Source: an uncultured Clostridia bacterium (GTDB lineage Bacteria > Bacillota_I > Bacilli_A > RF39 > UBA660). From it: a stretch of 48,089 nt of DNA. The stretch covers positions 1 through 48,089 of the forward strand of contig CAMZBG010000003.1 in assembly GCA_947304495.1 (NCBI GenBank), given 5' to 3'. The position numbers and the translations under genes were made by a program. Positions 1-8,399 of the stretch are shown one piece after another. Numbering within the stretch: position 1 is the stretch's first letter; each line of letters begins with the position of its first letter. Under the pieces are notes generated by a model. The model searched no databases and had not been told where the DNA came from. It saw only the letters and a list, made by a program, of their open reading frames with translations.

Positions 1-38
1 TTTCTTTCTATTTTTGTCATACTCCAACTTATAATAAA

Positions 39-67
39 ATTATATCATTTTACTAATTTTTTTTCAA
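39..67 (-). promoter_or_regulatory. Promoter of a gene leaving the window at the left edge
   Basis: On the minus strand there is TTGAAA, a 17-base spacer and a perfect TATAAT. It points towards position 1. A GGAG and an ATG (codon at 18-20) follow, but the spacing between them is only one base. The gene it drives therefore starts at or just beyond the window edge and cannot be identified. Confidence 0.55.
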
Positions 68-91
68 GTAAAAAAGACTATTTTTTTACAT

Positions 92-116
92 AAAAAAAGA
101 CTAATTTAATAGTCTG
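92..116 (-). terminator. Rho-independent terminator after the repeat lipoprotein gene
   Basis: A perfect six-base stem (agacta/tagtct, 98-103 with 110-115) is followed on the minus strand by a T tract (revcomp of 92-97). It lies just past the lipoprotein stop codon and closes the dnaB-dnaI-dnaE operon. Confidence 0.7.
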
Positions 117-119
117 TTT

Positions 120-1022
120 TTATTGTTCTATTTCTTCCTCTATTTCTTCATATATAGCTAATAAAATTATATCTTTATCGATATTCATAGTAAGATCAAA
201 TTCTTTATTATCATATGCCCAATATTTAAATGTATATCCTTCTTTTACTGGTATCGGTAACTCTGTTAATTTTTCACCAGCTACAAGCATTTTTGAGGCT
301 ATTTCGTTACCTCCATCCGTATCAAAAGATACTTTATAATAAATATTTGGTGTATAATTAGCAACAATTGTCGTATCTTCATATAATTTTGTATTAAAAT
401 TATAGACATTATTTCCAATCAACCAACCAGTAAAAGTATAACCAAATTTAGAAGGATTTTTAGGCTTTTTTGGAATAGTCCCTTTTTCAATTTCAGTTTC
501 AATAGTACTACCAGTACCACCATTTAAATCATAATGAATAACTATTCTATTTTTTTCATATTTAGCGGTTAAAACAATATCTTTAGTAATTGGCTTATCA
601 AAATCATACAGAGTATCTCCATCATACCATCCTAAAAATTTATGTTTTTCTTTTTTGGGTTCTTCCTTTGGTATCGTAGCTTTTTCTCCATCTTTAATTG
701 TTAGTTTCTTCGTATAATCTCCAAAGTTAAAGACAACTGTATGATTATTTGGTAAATCTGGTTCTTCTGTCCATACAATATCTAACGTTATATTACTATT
801 AATTGGTTTACTAATATCGTATTCCAATCCATCCTTTAAAAAGTTTAAGAATAAATAACCATCTTTTTGTGGCAAAGTAATATCACTAATATTTTCACCT
901 TTTTTAACAGTAACACTAGTTAATTCTTTTCCTTCATCTACGATTGTTACTATATAAGTTTTCGTCTTACAACCAGTCATAAATATCATTAACAACCCCA
1001 ATATTAATACTTTCTTCTTCAC
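120..1022 (-). CDS. Lipoprotein with four InlB B-type repeats
   Basis: This is a predicted surface lipoprotein. The N terminus has a short basic stretch, a hydrophobic segment and the lipobox FMTGC, with Cys18 as the lipidation site. The rest is four repeats of about 65 residues of the Listeria-Bacteroides (InlB B-repeat, Flg_new) type. Each ends in an aromatic motif such as HKFLGWYDGDTLYDFDKPI or YTFTGWLIGNNVYNF, and the family is known from extracellular, often adhesive, proteins. The tail is Glu-rich. Translation probably begins at GTG (1020-1022), because GGAG and AGGTAG lie just upstream and overlap the dnaE stop codon. This suggests translational coupling to dnaE, six bases upstream. 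A surface lipoprotein at the end of a replication operon is odd. The domain call is strong, but a binding partner cannot be inferred. Confidence 0.8.
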   Translation of the reverse strand: MKKKVLILGLLMIFMTGCKTKTYIVTIVDEGKELTSVTVKKGENISDITLPQKDGYLFLNFLKDGLEYDISKPINSNITLDIVWTEEPDLPNNHTVVFNFGDYTKKLTIKDGEKATIPKEEPKKEKHKFLGWYDGDTLYDFDKPITKDIVLTAKYEKNRIVIHYDLNGGTGSTIETEIEKGTIPKKPKNPSKFGYTFTGWLIGNNVYNFNTKLYEDTTIVANYTPNIYYKVSFDTDGGNEIASKMLVAGEKLTELPIPVKEGYTFKYWAYDNKEFDLTMNIDKDIILLAIYEEIEEEIEQ

Positions 1023-1028
1023 AACTAC

Positions 1029-3956
1029 CTACTCCTCATTATTTAGTTTATTAATTCTACTTACTATCAATTGATAATTATCTAATCTTTTTTCTACTTG
1101 ACCATATACATCGATAATATCATGAATTTCTAATTCACGATTTTCTTTATAAACTTTAGGAAATAATGTCAAATCTATCTCTTTATATTCATCACTTGCC
1201 CTAATAAATGCCATAACATCGTTATTTTTAGTAATTACTTCTTTTATTGAAATAATCTCTAAAACTAATGAAATATACCTATTATTATTTTCTTCTAACA
1301 TAAGTGTATTTAATGAATTATACTTTTTATATTTACTAACTGGATGAGTTGATAAATAAAATCCAAATAAATCAAATTCTTGCTTAATCAACTCTTCTTT
1401 TGTATATTCAAGGGCACTATCTATCAATGGTTCATCTATTTGAATTAAAGTATTATCTTTAGTCAATTCAACATAGTTAAAAATACTATCTAAATTTAGC
1501 ATAAGTGTCTTTTTATTATATCCAAAACTATTAAAACATCCAGCTAAAACAAGTGATTCAATTGCTTTACGATTAACTTGTTTTCCATATGTTCTTTTAA
1601 CAAAATCAATAAAATCCTTAAATTTTCCATTTTTTCTTTCACTAATAATTACATTTGAAATACTACTACCTACATTTCTAATAATTGCTAATGGACATAT
1701 AATATTATTTTCATAAATAAGATAATTATTCTCTGATAAATTAATATCTGGAGGTAATACTTTAATATTTTTACTTCTTAATTTAGAAATATAAATATTA
1801 GTTTTTCCTTCATTATTAATAACATTATTAAGCAAAGATAACATAAAATAACGATAAAAATGTGTCTTTAAAAAAGCCATTTTATATGCAATCATTGAAT
1901 AAGCTACTGCATGTGATTTATTAAATCCATAATTAGCAAATTTTAAAATTAAATTATATACTTTTTCACTTATTTCTTTACTATATCCATTAGCTATACT
2001 TCCACCAATAAATTTTTCTTTTTCTTTTAAAAGGACACTCTCATTCTTTTTCGACATAGCTCTTCTTAAAATATCAGCTTCTCCCAAAGTATAACCAGCC
2101 ATTTTTCTTGCTATTTGCATAACTTGTTCTTGATAAATAATAATGCCATAAGTTTCTTTTAATATTTCTTCTAAAGATGGATCTATATAATCTATTTCTT
2201 TAGGATTATCTCTTCTTTTTAAATATTCTGGAATACTTTCCATTGGCCCTGGCCTATACAAAGACGTTGCCGCCACAATGTCAGAAAAACTATTAGCTTT
2301 TAATTGCTTTAAAAATTTAATCATTCCTGGAGCTTCAAATTGAAATATTCCTTCAGTATCTCCTTCACTAAATAATTCAATTGTCTTTTTATCATCCATC
2401 GGAATATTAGCAAAAGTAATATTTAAATTCGTATCCTTACGAATATTATTAATAACTTCATCGATTAAAGTTAAATTAGATATTCCTAAAAAGTCCATTT
2501 TTAATAATCCTAATGGTTCTAAATAATCTTTTGAATAAGCTGATACATACATTCCTAATTGATTTCTATATAATGGTATTGTTTCATCAATATCATATTT
2601 ACTCATAACAACTCCAGCTGCATGTACCGATACATGACGAGGTAACCCCTCTAAATGTAAAGCTATATTATATAATTTCTTTAAATCAGGATTGTTGTTG
2701 ACAAGCTTACTAAAATTCTTACTTTCACTATAAGAAGTCTTTAAATCTTTATAGCATAATTTAGCAACACTATCTATTAATGATGGTTTAATATCTAATA
2801 CTCTACCAACATCACGAATAACCTGCTTAGCTCCCAAAGTATTAAAAGTAATTATTCCTACAACTTTCTTTTCACCATATTTTTTAATTACATAATCGAT
2901 AACATCTTGTCTCTTTAAAGCATCAAAATCAATATCGATATCCGGCATAGTTACTCTTTCAGGATTTAAAAATCTTTCAAATAATAAATTATATTTTATC
3001 GGATCTATATCGGTTATTCCTAATGTATAACTAACTAATGATCCAGCCGCTGATCCTCTACCAGGGCCAACTAAAATATTGTTCTTTTTAGCATATAAAA
3101 CATAATCATAGACAATCAAAAAATAATCATTAAATCCCATCTCATCGATTACTGCTAATTCCATTTTAAGCCTATCTTCATATTCTTTAGGTATCTTACC
3201 ATCAAGTCTTTTATTAAGCCCCTTATGAGATAATTCTGATAAGTGTTTTTTACTATCAATATTTATATCATATACTGGTAATAATCCTTCTGTATATTCT
3301 AATTTAACACGACAATTATCAGTAATATATTGATTGTTCTTAATTGCTTCTTCATCACAAAAAGATAACATCTCTTCTTGTGTTAATAAATGCTTTCCTA
3401 TATGTCTATTTAATTCATACTCCCCAATTATTTTACCTTCCCTAATCATTTTCGCATAATCTAAATAAACATAATCATTTTTATATAAATAACTAACATC
3501 ATTGATAAATACATATCTATCTTTAATTTTATCTTTTTCTTCTAAAGAACTATATCCAATAAATCTATCTACATAAATATTATATATTTCTTCATTATAA
3601 AAAGAAAAAGGCATAACTAAAATAAGATTATCTTTATATGTTTCTAAATCCTTAATTGATAATTCTTCATCAGAAACAATCGTTGATAATTTTATAATAT
3701 TCTTATACCCTAAATTATTTTTAGCATACAAAAGAATAACACTATTACCAATCGCTAATTCAATTCCAATAATTGGTACAATTTCATTCTTTATACATTC
3801 TTGGTAAAATTCCATTACCCCAAACATATTATTATAATCGGTAATAGCTAAATGGGTATATCCATATTCTTTAGCTAAAGATACTAATTTCTTAATATCA
3901 TTTAAACTATTTAAAATAGAATAACTAGTTTTTACTTCAAGTGCTGTTATCTTCAT
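1029..3956 (-). CDS. dnaE: DNA polymerase III subunit alpha, DnaE type
   Basis: This is a replicative C-family DNA polymerase of 975 residues, short for the family (about 1,100). In order it has an N-terminal PHP domain, then the palm with PGRGSAAGSLVSY near residue 297 and the catalytic PDIDIDFD near residue 338. Next come the fingers and thumb (SLYRPGPMESIPEYLKRRDN, GIIIYQEQVMQIARKMAGYT, NKSHAVAYSMIAYKMA), and finally a C-terminal OB-fold. The usual PHP metal-binding HxH at the N terminus is replaced (ITALEVKTSYS), so PHP phosphoesterase or proofreading activity is probably lost. I chose the ATG at 3954-3956: GAAGAAGG lies upstream with good spacing, and the protein then starts like other DnaE proteins. 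An upstream in-frame extension would overlap the preceding gene. It lies in an operon with dnaB and dnaI, which would co-express loader and polymerase. Confidence 0.95.
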   Translation of the reverse strand: MKITALEVKTSYSILNSLNDIKKLVSLAKEYGYTHLAITDYNNMFGVMEFYQECIKNEIVPIIGIELAIGNSVILLYAKNNLGYKNIIKLSTIVSDEELSIKDLETYKDNLILVMPFSFYNEEIYNIYVDRFIGYSSLEEKDKIKDRYVFINDVSYLYKNDYVYLDYAKMIREGKIIGEYELNRHIGKHLLTQEEMLSFCDEEAIKNNQYITDNCRVKLEYTEGLLPVYDINIDSKKHLSELSHKGLNKRLDGKIPKEYEDRLKMELAVIDEMGFNDYFLIVYDYVLYAKKNNILVGPGRGSAAGSLVSYTLGITDIDPIKYNLLFERFLNPERVTMPDIDIDFDALKRQDVIDYVIKKYGEKKVVGIITFNTLGAKQVIRDVGRVLDIKPSLIDSVAKLCYKDLKTSYSESKNFSKLVNNNPDLKKLYNIALHLEGLPRHVSVHAAGVVMSKYDIDETIPLYRNQLGMYVSAYSKDYLEPLGLLKMDFLGISNLTLIDEVINNIRKDTNLNITFANIPMDDKKTIELFSEGDTEGIFQFEAPGMIKFLKQLKANSFSDIVAATSLYRPGPMESIPEYLKRRDNPKEIDYIDPSLEEILKETYGIIIYQEQVMQIARKMAGYTLGEADILRRAMSKKNESVLLKEKEKFIGGSIANGYSKEISEKVYNLILKFANYGFNKSHAVAYSMIAYKMAFLKTHFYRYFMLSLLNNVINNEGKTNIYISKLRSKNIKVLPPDINLSENNYLIYENNIICPLAIIRNVGSSISNVIISERKNGKFKDFIDFVKRTYGKQVNRKAIESLVLAGCFNSFGYNKKTLMLNLDSIFNYVELTKDNTLIQIDEPLIDSALEYTKEELIKQEFDLFGFYLSTHPVSKYKKYNSLNTLMLEENNNRYISLVLEIISIKEVITKNNDVMAFIRASDEYKEIDLTLFPKVYKENRELEIHDIIDVYGQVEKRLDNYQLIVSRINKLNNEE

Positions 3957-3981
3957 AGATATACCTTCTTCCCGTATTAAA

Positions 3982-4257
3982 TTAGAATCTCCATAAGAAA
4001 TACATAACGACAAAAGCTGCCAAAGCAATAACTATTGCCAATATTGCTACACTAGAAAATCCACTACTTTTAACCCCAATGTCAGCTCCAAGAATACTTC
4101 CTTTAAATTTCTTAGCTAGATAACTTTCCTTCTTTTCTTTGTGATTAGCTAATTGATAATTCTTACCTAAATTAACTTGATAATTATCATCTGAACTAGC
4201 TACAACCGTTTCCATATTCCCGTCATCATTCTTAAAACTTTTACTTAAATTATTCAT
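3982..4257 (-). CDS. Small single-pass membrane protein between dnaI and dnaE
   Basis: This 91-residue protein is of unknown function. The first 60 residues are polar and Asn/Lys-rich. A Gly/Ser-rich stretch (about 55-65) leads into one C-terminal membrane segment (about residues 66-88, VAILAIVIALAAFVVMYFLW), giving a tail-anchored architecture. I chose the ATG at 4255-4257: GTGAGG, which overlaps the dnaI stop codon, is six bases upstream. A GTG further upstream is itself part of that SD. It sits eight bases after dnaI and 25 bases before dnaE. A structural or regulatory role near the replication machinery is only a guess from position. Confidence 0.75.
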   Translation of the reverse strand: MNNLSKSFKNDDGNMETVVASSDDNYQVNLGKNYQLANHKEKKESYLAKKFKGSILGADIGVKSSGFSSVAILAIVIALAAFVVMYFLWRF

Positions 4258-4265
4258 ATCTATCC

Positions 4266-5189
4266 TCACTTTCTTAAATTGACACTAATCATAGTTATAT
4301 CATCAGTTAACTGTTTAATTCTTTCAATAATTCTTCTAGCCTTCACCAAATCAACTTCCTTACTAGTAGTCGATAAATGTTCCTCTAATTCACTAATATT
4401 TAAATTAGAAGTAAAGAATGTTGGTAAATATTCTTCCATTCGGTACTGAAGTATTGTTCCTAACACTTCATCTCTACTCCATTCAGTAACTGATTCTGCT
4501 CCAATATCATCTAAAAGTAATACCGGCATCTTTTTTATTATATTAAATTTATTTTTATATTCTTCACTATCATTAAATGATTCTTTTAAATTTCTAAGAA
4601 ATTCTGGATAATAAATAATAGCTACCCTCTCACCTTTTTTAGCAAGTTCATTTAGCATTGCTGATAACAAATATGTCTTTCCACAACCAAAATTACCATT
4701 TAAGTATAACCCTTTTAATTTCTTATTCTTTTCATAATTAGTAAGAAAATCCTTTATCCATTTAATTACTGGATATCTTTTCTTATCTTTAGTATCGATA
4801 TCTTTCATACTGGCATTTTTAATATCCGCTGGAACATCAAAATAATATGCATTATCTAAATACTTATTCTTTTCATCTAATGTTTTTTTATACTTACACG
4901 GAATATAAGCAAAAGCTAAATCATCCATATTAACTTCAGGATAATAAACATATCCTTCTACTTCATTCTTACATTCCATAATATTCTTACAATTCTTACA
5001 ATGTTCTAATTCCTGACAAGCAATCTCTAATTTAGTCGTATATTTCATCAAAGTACTAGTTGGTAACTTAGTACTATTAGCAAGTTTTCTAAAAGTCATA
5101 TTATCATCATATTGTTTCTGATAATCTCGTTCTAACTTATAATCAGATTTTCCATACTTACCTTTAATCGTATCCTTGACACTTTCCAT
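4266..5189 (-). CDS. dnaI: Primosomal protein DnaI (helicase loader)
   Basis: This is an AAA+ ATPase that loads the replicative helicase onto DNA during initiation and restart in Bacilli. The N-terminal domain carries a Cys-rich zinc-binding region (CQELEHCKNCKNIMEC, about residues 53-68), as in DnaI. The C-terminal AAA+ domain has Walker A NGNFGCGKTYLL near residue 165 and Walker B PVLLLDDIG near 225, followed by sensor and arginine-finger regions (TSNLNISELEEH, RIIERI). The 307-residue length fits the family. The SD AAGGAG lies inside the end of dnaB, and the start is one base after the dnaB stop codon, so translation is probably coupled. Confidence 0.93.
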   Translation of the reverse strand: MESVKDTIKGKYGKSDYKLERDYQKQYDDNMTFRKLANSTKLPTSTLMKYTTKLEIACQELEHCKNCKNIMECKNEVEGYVYYPEVNMDDLAFAYIPCKYKKTLDEKNKYLDNAYYFDVPADIKNASMKDIDTKDKKRYPVIKWIKDFLTNYEKNKKLKGLYLNGNFGCGKTYLLSAMLNELAKKGERVAIIYYPEFLRNLKESFNDSEEYKNKFNIIKKMPVLLLDDIGAESVTEWSRDEVLGTILQYRMEEYLPTFFTSNLNISELEEHLSTTSKEVDLVKARRIIERIKQLTDDITMISVNLRK

Positions 5190-5190
5190 A

Positions 5191-6477
5191 TTATCTATAC
5201 TCCTTTAGCATCTCTTCCATTGCCTGAATTTCATCTCCAGATGCTTCATCAGCTTCAATATTACTATTATTTAGCCAAGAAGGAACAGTTTTTTCCGTCG
5301 CCATTCTTTTAGTTGTCTTAACGGTCTTACTAGAATTATAAGCTTTTTTAGCTACATCCATAGCTTCTTCTACTGTTTCTATTTTCTTTCTAGACCATTG
5401 TCCAGCAATCGTTTCAACCAAACTATATTTTAATTTATTATCATTTGTCTTTAAAACATAATCGATTAAAACATTGACTACTCCTGGCTGTAATTTATAA
5501 TCAATAAGTAAATTTTCAATTAAAGTAATATCTCTTTTAACTGGCTCAGCTCCATTATGTTTACTCTTTAAAAAATCATATGGACTAGTCGTCTCAAACG
5601 TATATATCATCTTAGCCAAATTAGAATTATCACCAATTGGCTTTCTTAAATATTTAGGTTGTGTATGATCAATTACCGTTGGTAACACTCCAGAATGATC
5701 AAATTGATAATGATTACGACACACTTTTCTAAGTTCATCACGATCGATAGTTCCCTTTTCATTGATACATGATTTTATAATATTTTGCATCTTAGTCGCA
5801 TCAATATCATACAAGTATGCTAAAGCAATAATTAATTCTTGCATATCTTTAGTAAATATTCTTTTATTAATATTATTTGGCATCGTTTCAATCAAGAAAT
5901 TCATATCGAATGGCGAATCAATATTTAGTTTTAATTTATTATATTTTCTAATATTATCGCGATACATATCAAAAGAAGTATAAGGAACAGATTCGAATAC
6001 ATCACTAAATTTATGAGTAATTTCAGTATATCCCTCTTTATTTATCTTAGGAACACTAAAATAATTAACTAACCTATCATATTCCTTTTTCCCAACATTA
6101 TTATATAAAACTATATTAAATATTGGATGAGTAAAAAACTCATGAGCTGATACAGGGCTATACAATTCATAAATATATTTAGCTGTTGTTTCCTTTTTGT
6201 AGTATGTCTTAAGTAGCCCAATTCCTTCAAGTAAATTTCTCGCACTAGCTAATTCATTATTAGAAACATGCAAATTAGATAATAGATGTGAATGATCTAA
6301 CTCTTCACTTTGAATCTCTTGTCTATCTAAATCATCTAATAAAATGCTATATAACATAATCGCTACAGAACCTACAATTGGTAAATATAGCATATTTAAT
6401 ACTTTCTTATCTTGAGTAGTGATAATACTTTTATTAACAACAACATAATTGTCAGCCGGTAAAATAGATACAACCAT
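5191..6477 (-). CDS. dnaB: Replication initiation protein DnaB (Bacilli-type, DnaD/DnaB_2 family)
   Basis: This 428-residue protein corresponds to the Bacillus-type DnaB, a helicase co-loader, not the hexameric helicase of E. coli. Evidence is its place directly before dnaI, its length, the N-terminal winged-helix region (ILPADNYVVVNKS...LNMLYLPIVGSVAIMLYSIL), and the C-terminal DnaB_2 region (about 300-385) with YKLQPGVVNVLIDYVLKTND and KKIETVEEAMDVAKKAY. The ATG at 6475-6477 is chosen because AGGGTGA is five to six bases upstream; an upstream in-frame GTG falls inside that SD. A perfect-spacing promoter precedes it, so this is the first gene of the dnaB-dnaI-membrane protein-dnaE-lipoprotein operon. 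Confidence 0.88.
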   Translation of the reverse strand: MVVSILPADNYVVVNKSIITTQDKKVLNMLYLPIVGSVAIMLYSILLDDLDRQEIQSEELDHSHLLSNLHVSNNELASARNLLEGIGLLKTYYKKETTAKYIYELYSPVSAHEFFTHPIFNIVLYNNVGKKEYDRLVNYFSVPKINKEGYTEITHKFSDVFESVPYTSFDMYRDNIRKYNKLKLNIDSPFDMNFLIETMPNNINKRIFTKDMQELIIALAYLYDIDATKMQNIIKSCINEKGTIDRDELRKVCRNHYQFDHSGVLPTVIDHTQPKYLRKPIGDNSNLAKMIYTFETTSPYDFLKSKHNGAEPVKRDITLIENLLIDYKLQPGVVNVLIDYVLKTNDNKLKYSLVETIAGQWSRKKIETVEEAMDVAKKAYNSSKTVKTTKRMATEKTVPSWLNNSNIEADEASGDEIQAMEEMLKEYR

Positions 6478-6495
6478 GATTATCACCCTACATAA

Positions 6496-6524
6496 ATTAT
6501 ATAATATTTTTTTAAATCTGACAA
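6496..6524 (-). promoter_or_regulatory. Promoter of the dnaB-dnaI-dnaE operon
   Basis: On the minus strand TTGTCA and TATAAT are separated by 17 bases. The predicted transcription start is about 12 bases ahead of the dnaB ribosome-binding site. The terminator of the previous gene lies immediately upstream. Confidence 0.7.
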
Positions 6525-6528
6525 GAAT

Positions 6529-6560
6529 TAAAAAGCATTTATTTTGTTACAATAAATGCT
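6529..6560 (-). terminator. Terminator of the NAGPA-domain gene
   Basis: A perfect ten-base stem (agcatttatt/aataaatgct, 6534-6543 with 6551-6560) is followed on the minus strand by TTTT. The stop codon of the NAGPA gene is buried in the stem, and the dnaB promoter begins right after it. Confidence 0.7.
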
Positions 6561-7576
6561 GTTGCAATCGGTCTTGTTTGGTTTACTCCAAACCAATCGA
6601 TTGGTTTATTAATTATTTCATTGTTAATTACTAAAACACTAGAATTGCCACCATCTAAATTAGCGGCATTATAAGCTCCGTATTTTACCATTATATCAGT
6701 TAAATCTTTCATATCAGAACCCATTGAATCGATTCTTCTTCCATCTACGACTAAGAATAAGACAATTCCATCTTTTCTTTGTCCAATTACCGTTCTTGGA
6801 TGAATTCCATATCCCCCATTTCCCTTAACAAAAGAAGGATTCCCATTTACAACCAAAAATGGTCCAAATTCAACGGCATCTCTAACCCCAGCTGCCAAGG
6901 CCTCACTAGCAGATACATTGGCTAAATATAACTTATTATCGTTAGTAAAGCCAATAACTCCACCGCCCTTATCACGATTGCGACTCGATTGAATAATTTT
7001 GCCATCTTCGATAATAATTCCCCTAGCTTCTCCCCCATTACTTTCACCATTAATATCGACGAATCCACCGCCATTAATAGCGACAATGGCGTTGTTTTCT
7101 TTAGCCATATCAACTAAATATTGGCCCATTGAACCTAGATATTTTGTATGAACTACGCTTATTTTAGAAGGATCATAAATAACTGCCATATAAGCATCAA
7201 AATTATATCCAGTTACTTTAAAATATTTATAAATAGCTCCTGGTTCATGTTCTAATACTTGTTTATCATATTCATCCTTATAATTAGTAGCCACACTCAT
7301 ATTATCATATATCTCAATTAAATCAGTATCTACTTCTTCATCAGATACGATCATTTCATTCTTAGCTAATACTTTTTCAATTGTCTCATCACTATAAAAC
7401 CATTTAGCTAAATATTGATGATTCATCGTTGTCATTGCTGTCGTTATCCAAAAATCTCTAAAGCCATGCCAAGGACCATATAATAAGAATAATCCCGTAC
7501 ATAATCCCAATGAAAAAAGAATGATTATGATATTTCTAAATGTATGTTTATTGTTGCTCGTCTTGATTTTCTTCAT
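6539..7576 (-). CDS. Membrane-anchored phosphodiester glycosidase-like (NAGPA domain) protein
   Basis: This protein has one N-terminal membrane segment (NIIIILFSLGLCTGLFLLYG) and an extracytoplasmic domain of the NAGPA (phosphodiester glycosidase, formerly DUF2233) family. Diagnostic stretches are AINGGGFVDINGESNGGEARG, GGGVIGFTNDNKLYLANVSA, HPRTVIGQRKDGIVLFLVVD and NLDGGNSSVLVIN. In Firmicutes such proteins are linked to exopolysaccharide or teichoic-acid metabolism, but the substrate here is unknown. I chose the ATG at 7574-7576 (protein MKKIKTSNNK), preceded by GGAAGAGAAGAAG. It still overlaps the upstream gene by 29 bases, which points to translational coupling with that membrane protein. 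Confidence 0.82.
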   Translation of the reverse strand: MKKIKTSNNKHTFRNIIIILFSLGLCTGLFLLYGPWHGFRDFWITTAMTTMNHQYLAKWFYSDETIEKVLAKNEMIVSDEEVDTDLIEIYDNMSVATNYKDEYDKQVLEHEPGAIYKYFKVTGYNFDAYMAVIYDPSKISVVHTKYLGSMGQYLVDMAKENNAIVAINGGGFVDINGESNGGEARGIIIEDGKIIQSSRNRDKGGGVIGFTNDNKLYLANVSASEALAAGVRDAVEFGPFLVVNGNPSFVKGNGGYGIHPRTVIGQRKDGIVLFLVVDGRRIDSMGSDMKDLTDIMVKYGAYNAANLDGGNSSVLVINNEIINKPIDWFGVNQTRPIATAFIVTK

Positions 7577-8114
7577 CTTCTTCTCTTCCTTCATAATTTC
7601 CATCTTTATTGTAATCTATATATTCATCGTGAATCATTTCAAATAACGATACTTTTTCATTCTTATATTCATTATATTTTTTAACTGTACTATTATAATT
7701 ATTCAAATCACTTACATATAAATTAACTACTTTTTCATATACTTCTTTATAACTCTTACATATCTTATTTACATTACTATTCTTATATAATCTATTACAT
7801 TTTAAATTAATATTAGTAATAGATAAATCTATTCTTTGCATATTCTTATTATACTCAGTTAATAAATCGACAAACTCATCATGCTTATCTTGATAATCTT
7901 CTAAAAATAAATCTCCTAACATACCAGTATATTTAGTTCTAATCTCATTATATTCTTTAATATTTTCAGTTAGTAATGCATAAGAAGATTCAATAACTTT
8001 CGTATCATTCTTATTTTCCTTACTTGTCCTAATTGCACTGATAATAATAATACTTATAAGTGTCAAAATAACTATAACTATAATCCCTATTATTAATTCT
8101 TTTTTTCTTTTCAT
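7548..8114 (-). CDS. Membrane-anchored coiled-coil protein of unknown function
   Basis: This 188-residue protein starts MKRKKELIIGIIVIVILTLI with one membrane segment (about 7-28). The remainder is a charged, Asn/Lys/Tyr-rich helical region with coiled-coil character and an acidic tail (EGREEDEENQDEQQ). I do not recognise a family. Its 3' end overlaps the NAGPA gene start, so the two are probably made together at the membrane. The start has AAGGAAG upstream, and a TGTTATAAT promoter lies 29 bases away. Confidence 0.75.
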   Translation of the reverse strand: MKRKKELIIGIIVIVILTLISIIIISAIRTSKENKNDTKVIESSYALLTENIKEYNEIRTKYTGMLGDLFLEDYQDKHDEFVDLLTEYNKNMQRIDLSITNINLKCNRLYKNSNVNKICKSYKEVYEKVVNLYVSDLNNYNSTVKKYNEYKNEKVSLFEMIHDEYIDYNKDGNYEGREEDEENQDEQQ

Positions 8115-8142
8115 ACTACACTTCCTTACTACACTATCATTA

Positions 8143-8151
8143 ATTATAACA
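8143..8151 (-). promoter_or_regulatory. Extended -10 promoter (TGTTATAAT)
   Basis: TGTTATAAT on the minus strand lies ahead of the membrane coiled-coil gene. The -35 is poor (TTTAAT at 16 bases). The same nine-base element precedes five other minus-strand genes in the window. Confidence 0.5.
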
Positions 8152-8189
8152 CAGATTGTTTTATATTAAAATACCCTTTTTTAAATATT

Positions 8190-8218
8190 ATAAAAAAGAT
8201 ACTAGTTTCCTAGTATCT
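8190..8218 (-). terminator. Terminator of the recD2 unit
   Basis: A nine-base perfect stem (8197-8205 with 8210-8218, loop tttc) is followed on the minus strand by six Ts. It overlaps the stop codon of the 48-residue ORF. Confidence 0.8.
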
Positions 8219-8363
8219 ACATCACATCTTCCATATCTTCTAATATTTTTGTCTTTGTTCTATTCATTTCTCTTACTATTTTTCTCATGTTTCCATTTCT
8301 TATTTGCTGATACATAATTACACTACCCATACCAATTCCTAGCATCAATAAATCTCTTTTCAT
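8217..8363 (-). CDS. 48-residue small protein downstream of recD2 (possible YrzQ/DUF3918-like)
   Basis: A short gene begins MKRDLLMLGIGMGSVIMYQQ and continues with a basic helix ending EDMEDVM. Its ribosome-binding site is excellent (GGAGATGA, four bases before ATG), and a strong terminator overlaps its stop codon. Both support a real gene. The first half is hydrophobic and Gly-rich; the second is an amphipathic Arg/Lys/Met helix. In Bacillus subtilis a similarly small protein (YrzQ, DUF3918) is encoded just after the recD2 homologue. Position, length and the Met-rich basic helix fit, but I infer the relationship without a search. Confidence 0.65.
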   Translation of the reverse strand: MKRDLLMLGIGMGSVIMYQQIRNGNMRKIVREMNRTKTKILEDMEDVM

Positions 8364-8399
8364 ATAATCATCTCCGATTATATTATCACCAAATCTATA

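Noticed and set aside
6922..7113. Minus-strand frame inside the NAGPA gene and other short frames inside dnaB, DUF1846, the XRE gene and the transketolase gene
   Set aside because: All lie within confidently identified genes in another frame or strand, with no SD or family similarity.
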